Shown piece after piece: positions 22,441 through 23,759 of a stretch of 23,759 nt of DNA. This DNA is from Firmicutes bacterium UBA5486 (GTDB lineage: Bacteria; Bacillota; UBA4882; UBA10575). The notes beneath the pieces were generated by a model. The model was not told the DNA's origin. It worked only from the letters and a program-made list of their open reading frames with translations, and searched no databases. How positions within the stretch are numbered: position 1 is the first letter of the stretch; the number at the start of each line of letters is the position of its first letter. The stretch is taken from the NCBI GenBank assembly GCA_002427045.1, contig DIPO01000073.1, positions 1 through 23,759 on the forward strand, in the 5' to 3' direction. The position numbers were made by a program, and so were the translations under genes.

Positions 22441-22469
22441 TTGATTAAAGAGGAAAAAAGTATTATACT
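22441..22469 (+). promoter_or_regulatory. Predicted sigma-A promoter of the second lacI-type gene
   Basis: TTGATT (22441-22446), a 17-base spacer and TATACT (22464-22469). Transcription would start at about 22476, exactly where the operator palindrome begins. Confidence 0.7.
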
Positions 22470-22475
22470 TAAAGA

Positions 22476-22489
22476 TGTAAGCGTTTACA
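22476..22489 (+). promoter_or_regulatory. Perfect cre/LacI-family operator
   Basis: TGTAAGCGTTTACA fits the catabolite-responsive element consensus TGWNANCGNTNWCA at every position. It lies on the expected transcription start, so bound protein would block initiation. It could serve CcpA or the LacI-family protein encoded just downstream. Confidence 0.8.
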
Positions 22490-22528
22490 GAATTGATTAT
22501 TTTACTTATCTCCTGCGGGGTGATGGTG

Positions 22529-23527
22529 ATGCATATGAAGATGCAGGATATTGCTGATTTGGCCGGAGTCTCGATTGCTACAGTTTCCCGGGTTATTAAC
22601 CAACCGGAAAAGGTGAAGATCGAGACCAGGCAAAAAGTAGAAAAGATCTTAGAACAGACCAATTTTGTTGCCAATGCGGTTGCCAGGGGCTTGGTAGTAA
22701 ACTCAATGAAGACTATTGGAGTTTTAACTGTTGATGTCCGGGATCTTCATTTTGCTAATATTATTTATACGATAGAACGTCAATTCACTGATTTTGGTTA
22801 TAATGTAATTTTATCGAATACTGGTGGTGAATTGGGCGAAAAAAAACGATACCTCCGTGTAATGTTAGAAAAGCAGGTAGATGGTTTAATTTTAATTGGT
22901 TCTGTCTTTAAAGAACATACTGGAAATAAACATATATTAGAGGCCAGTACAAGTGTACCAGTAATTTTAGTCAATAGTTTACTGGACGGGGATAACATTT
23001 ATTCAATTCTCTGTGATGACTCCTATGGAGTTAGAAAAGCCGTTAATTATCTGGTAAGTCGAGGACGAAAGGATATCTATTACTTTACTGATGTCAAAAG
23101 TGCCAGCGGAATTGCCAAACTTGAGGGCTTTGTGCAGGGGATGAAGGAAAATGGTCTGGATTCTAATAATGTGATTGAAGTTTCCCGTACATTAGAAGGC
23201 GGGGGAGATGGTATCCATCAATTAATGGCGGAAAAACGAAAGGTATCAGCTATTATTTGTGGAGAGGATCTTACGGCAGTAGGTGCGATGAAAGCGCTTA
23301 CAGAATTAGGTTATAGAATTCCTCAGGATGTAGCTGTAATTGGGTATAATAATTCTATTCTTGCCCAGACGGCAACTCCTACTTTATCATCTATAGATAA
23401 TCTGGCAGAAGCAATGGCACGGCAAGCAGTAGAAGTCCTTATTAATGTACTTCAGGGCAAACAAGTATCCAAGAAAATACTTCTTACTCCATCGCTTGTA
23501 ACTAGAGGGAGTACAGAGCTGATATAA
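22529..23527 (+). CDS. LacI-family transcriptional regulator
   Basis: Regulator of 332 residues from ATG 22529. The helix-turn-helix MQDIADLAGVSIATVSRVIN lies near the N-terminus, and the hinge NAVARGLVVNSMKTIGV leads into the ligand-binding domain (VDVRDLHFANIIYTIERQF; C-terminal AVIGYNNSILAQTATPTLSSID). The start is uncertain: ATG codons at 22529, 22535 and 22541 are all in frame, and GGGGTG 6 bases ahead favours the first. An upstream TTG at 22493 would place translation almost at the transcription start. The operator at 22476 makes self-repression likely. It is a different subtype from the gene at 10904. No metabolic gene follows within the window, so its main targets are probably beyond the right edge. 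Confidence 0.88.
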   Translation: MHMKMQDIADLAGVSIATVSRVINQPEKVKIETRQKVEKILEQTNFVANAVARGLVVNSMKTIGVLTVDVRDLHFANIIYTIERQFTDFGYNVILSNTGGELGEKKRYLRVMLEKQVDGLILIGSVFKEHTGNKHILEASTSVPVILVNSLLDGDNIYSILCDDSYGVRKAVNYLVSRGRKDIYYFTDVKSASGIAKLEGFVQGMKENGLDSNNVIEVSRTLEGGGDGIHQLMAEKRKVSAIICGEDLTAVGAMKALTELGYRIPQDVAVIGYNNSILAQTATPTLSSIDNLAEAMARQAVEVLINVLQGKQVSKKILLTPSLVTRGSTELI

Positions 23528-23681
23528 AAGTGGCAAGTAAGAAAATTGTATTACTCCCGATTTATGAAGAATAATAATACTGCTAAATTTTAAGAGGTTT
23601 AGATTTACTATCGTTTGTATGGGTTATCATTCACTATGAGAGGCTAGCTACGAGAAACATTATGAATTTACAAGTAGTCGC

Positions 23682-23759
23682 TCACGCTGGCTACTGCCCG
23701 CGCACATGAAATGATGAAAATATAAGCCAGGTGAGTCGACAAGCTCCAGAGGCGCTTTA
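23682..23759 (+). repeat. Dispersed intergenic repeat, copy B, cut by the window end
   Basis: TCACGCTGGCTACTGCC, GCGCACATGAAATGATGAAAA and GAGTCGACAAGCTCCAGAGGC match the two ends of the copy at 22223-22378, with about 72 bases of that copy missing between them. The pair brackets the lacI-type gene. Just before it, AGGCTAGCTACGAG (23641-23654) resembles 19671-19684. No gene is seen from 23528 to the window end. Confidence 0.6.

Overview
The window looks like chromosomal DNA of a low-GC, anaerobic Gram-positive bacterium (Bacillota, Clostridia-like). The evidence is a pyruvate formate-lyase pair behind a ZTP riboswitch, a DUF421/DUF4363 pair, an ABC-F protein, a U32 protein, GGAGG-type ribosome binding sites and no outer-membrane genes. 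I cannot name the species. Base composition is uneven: the hydrolase pair (1.4-4.4 kb) and most of the nucleoside module (8.2-15.2 kb) are clearly AT-rich, while the pfl genes, the ribokinase gene, the U32 gene and the ABC-F gene are richer in G+C.

Layout. 1-1241: a minus-strand pair, DUF421 membrane protein then DUF4363 protein. 1370-4410: a tandemly duplicated unit of about 1.6 kb. Each copy has a promoter, a leader of about 257 nt, a small peptide gene and an exported serine hydrolase of the prolyl-oligopeptidase type. Only the second copy keeps the peptide gene intact (3215-3346). That gene encodes 43 residues with a textbook double-glycine-type leader and a 17-residue Trp/Pro-rich core. 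The first copy is cut off after five codons. 4541-6050: a small double zinc-ribbon protein and a U32 protein. 6053-7927: an ABC-F protein (minus strand).

7937-16415: a module for ribonucleoside use. It contains a nucleoside hydrolase, an MFS transporter, a LacI-family regulator, a complete Opu-type ABC importer (permease, binding protein, ATPase, permease) and a ribokinase. The logic is uptake, cleavage to base plus ribose, then ribose phosphorylation. The module is bounded by a 54-bp direct repeat (7937-7990 and 16362-16415), and the right copy overlaps the stop codon of pflA. This suggests that it was inserted as a cassette between pflA and the ABC-F gene.

16411-19518: pflA and pflB (minus strand), with a ZTP riboswitch and an overlapping terminator in the pflB leader. 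19519-20018: repeat-rich DNA with a nested palindrome. 20019-22160: a long Prc/Tsp-type S41 protease that looks foreign to Gram-positives, followed by a strong terminator. 22441-23527: a LacI-family regulator whose promoter carries a perfect 14-bp cre/LacI-type operator. Related intergenic repeats lie on both sides of it.

The most novel item is the double-glycine-leader peptide with its duplicated hydrolase and conserved structured leader. Next is the direct-repeat-bounded nucleoside module, in which an Opu-type importer with an altered binding site takes a place where one would expect a nucleoside importer. No tRNA, rRNA, CRISPR array or intact transposase gene was seen.
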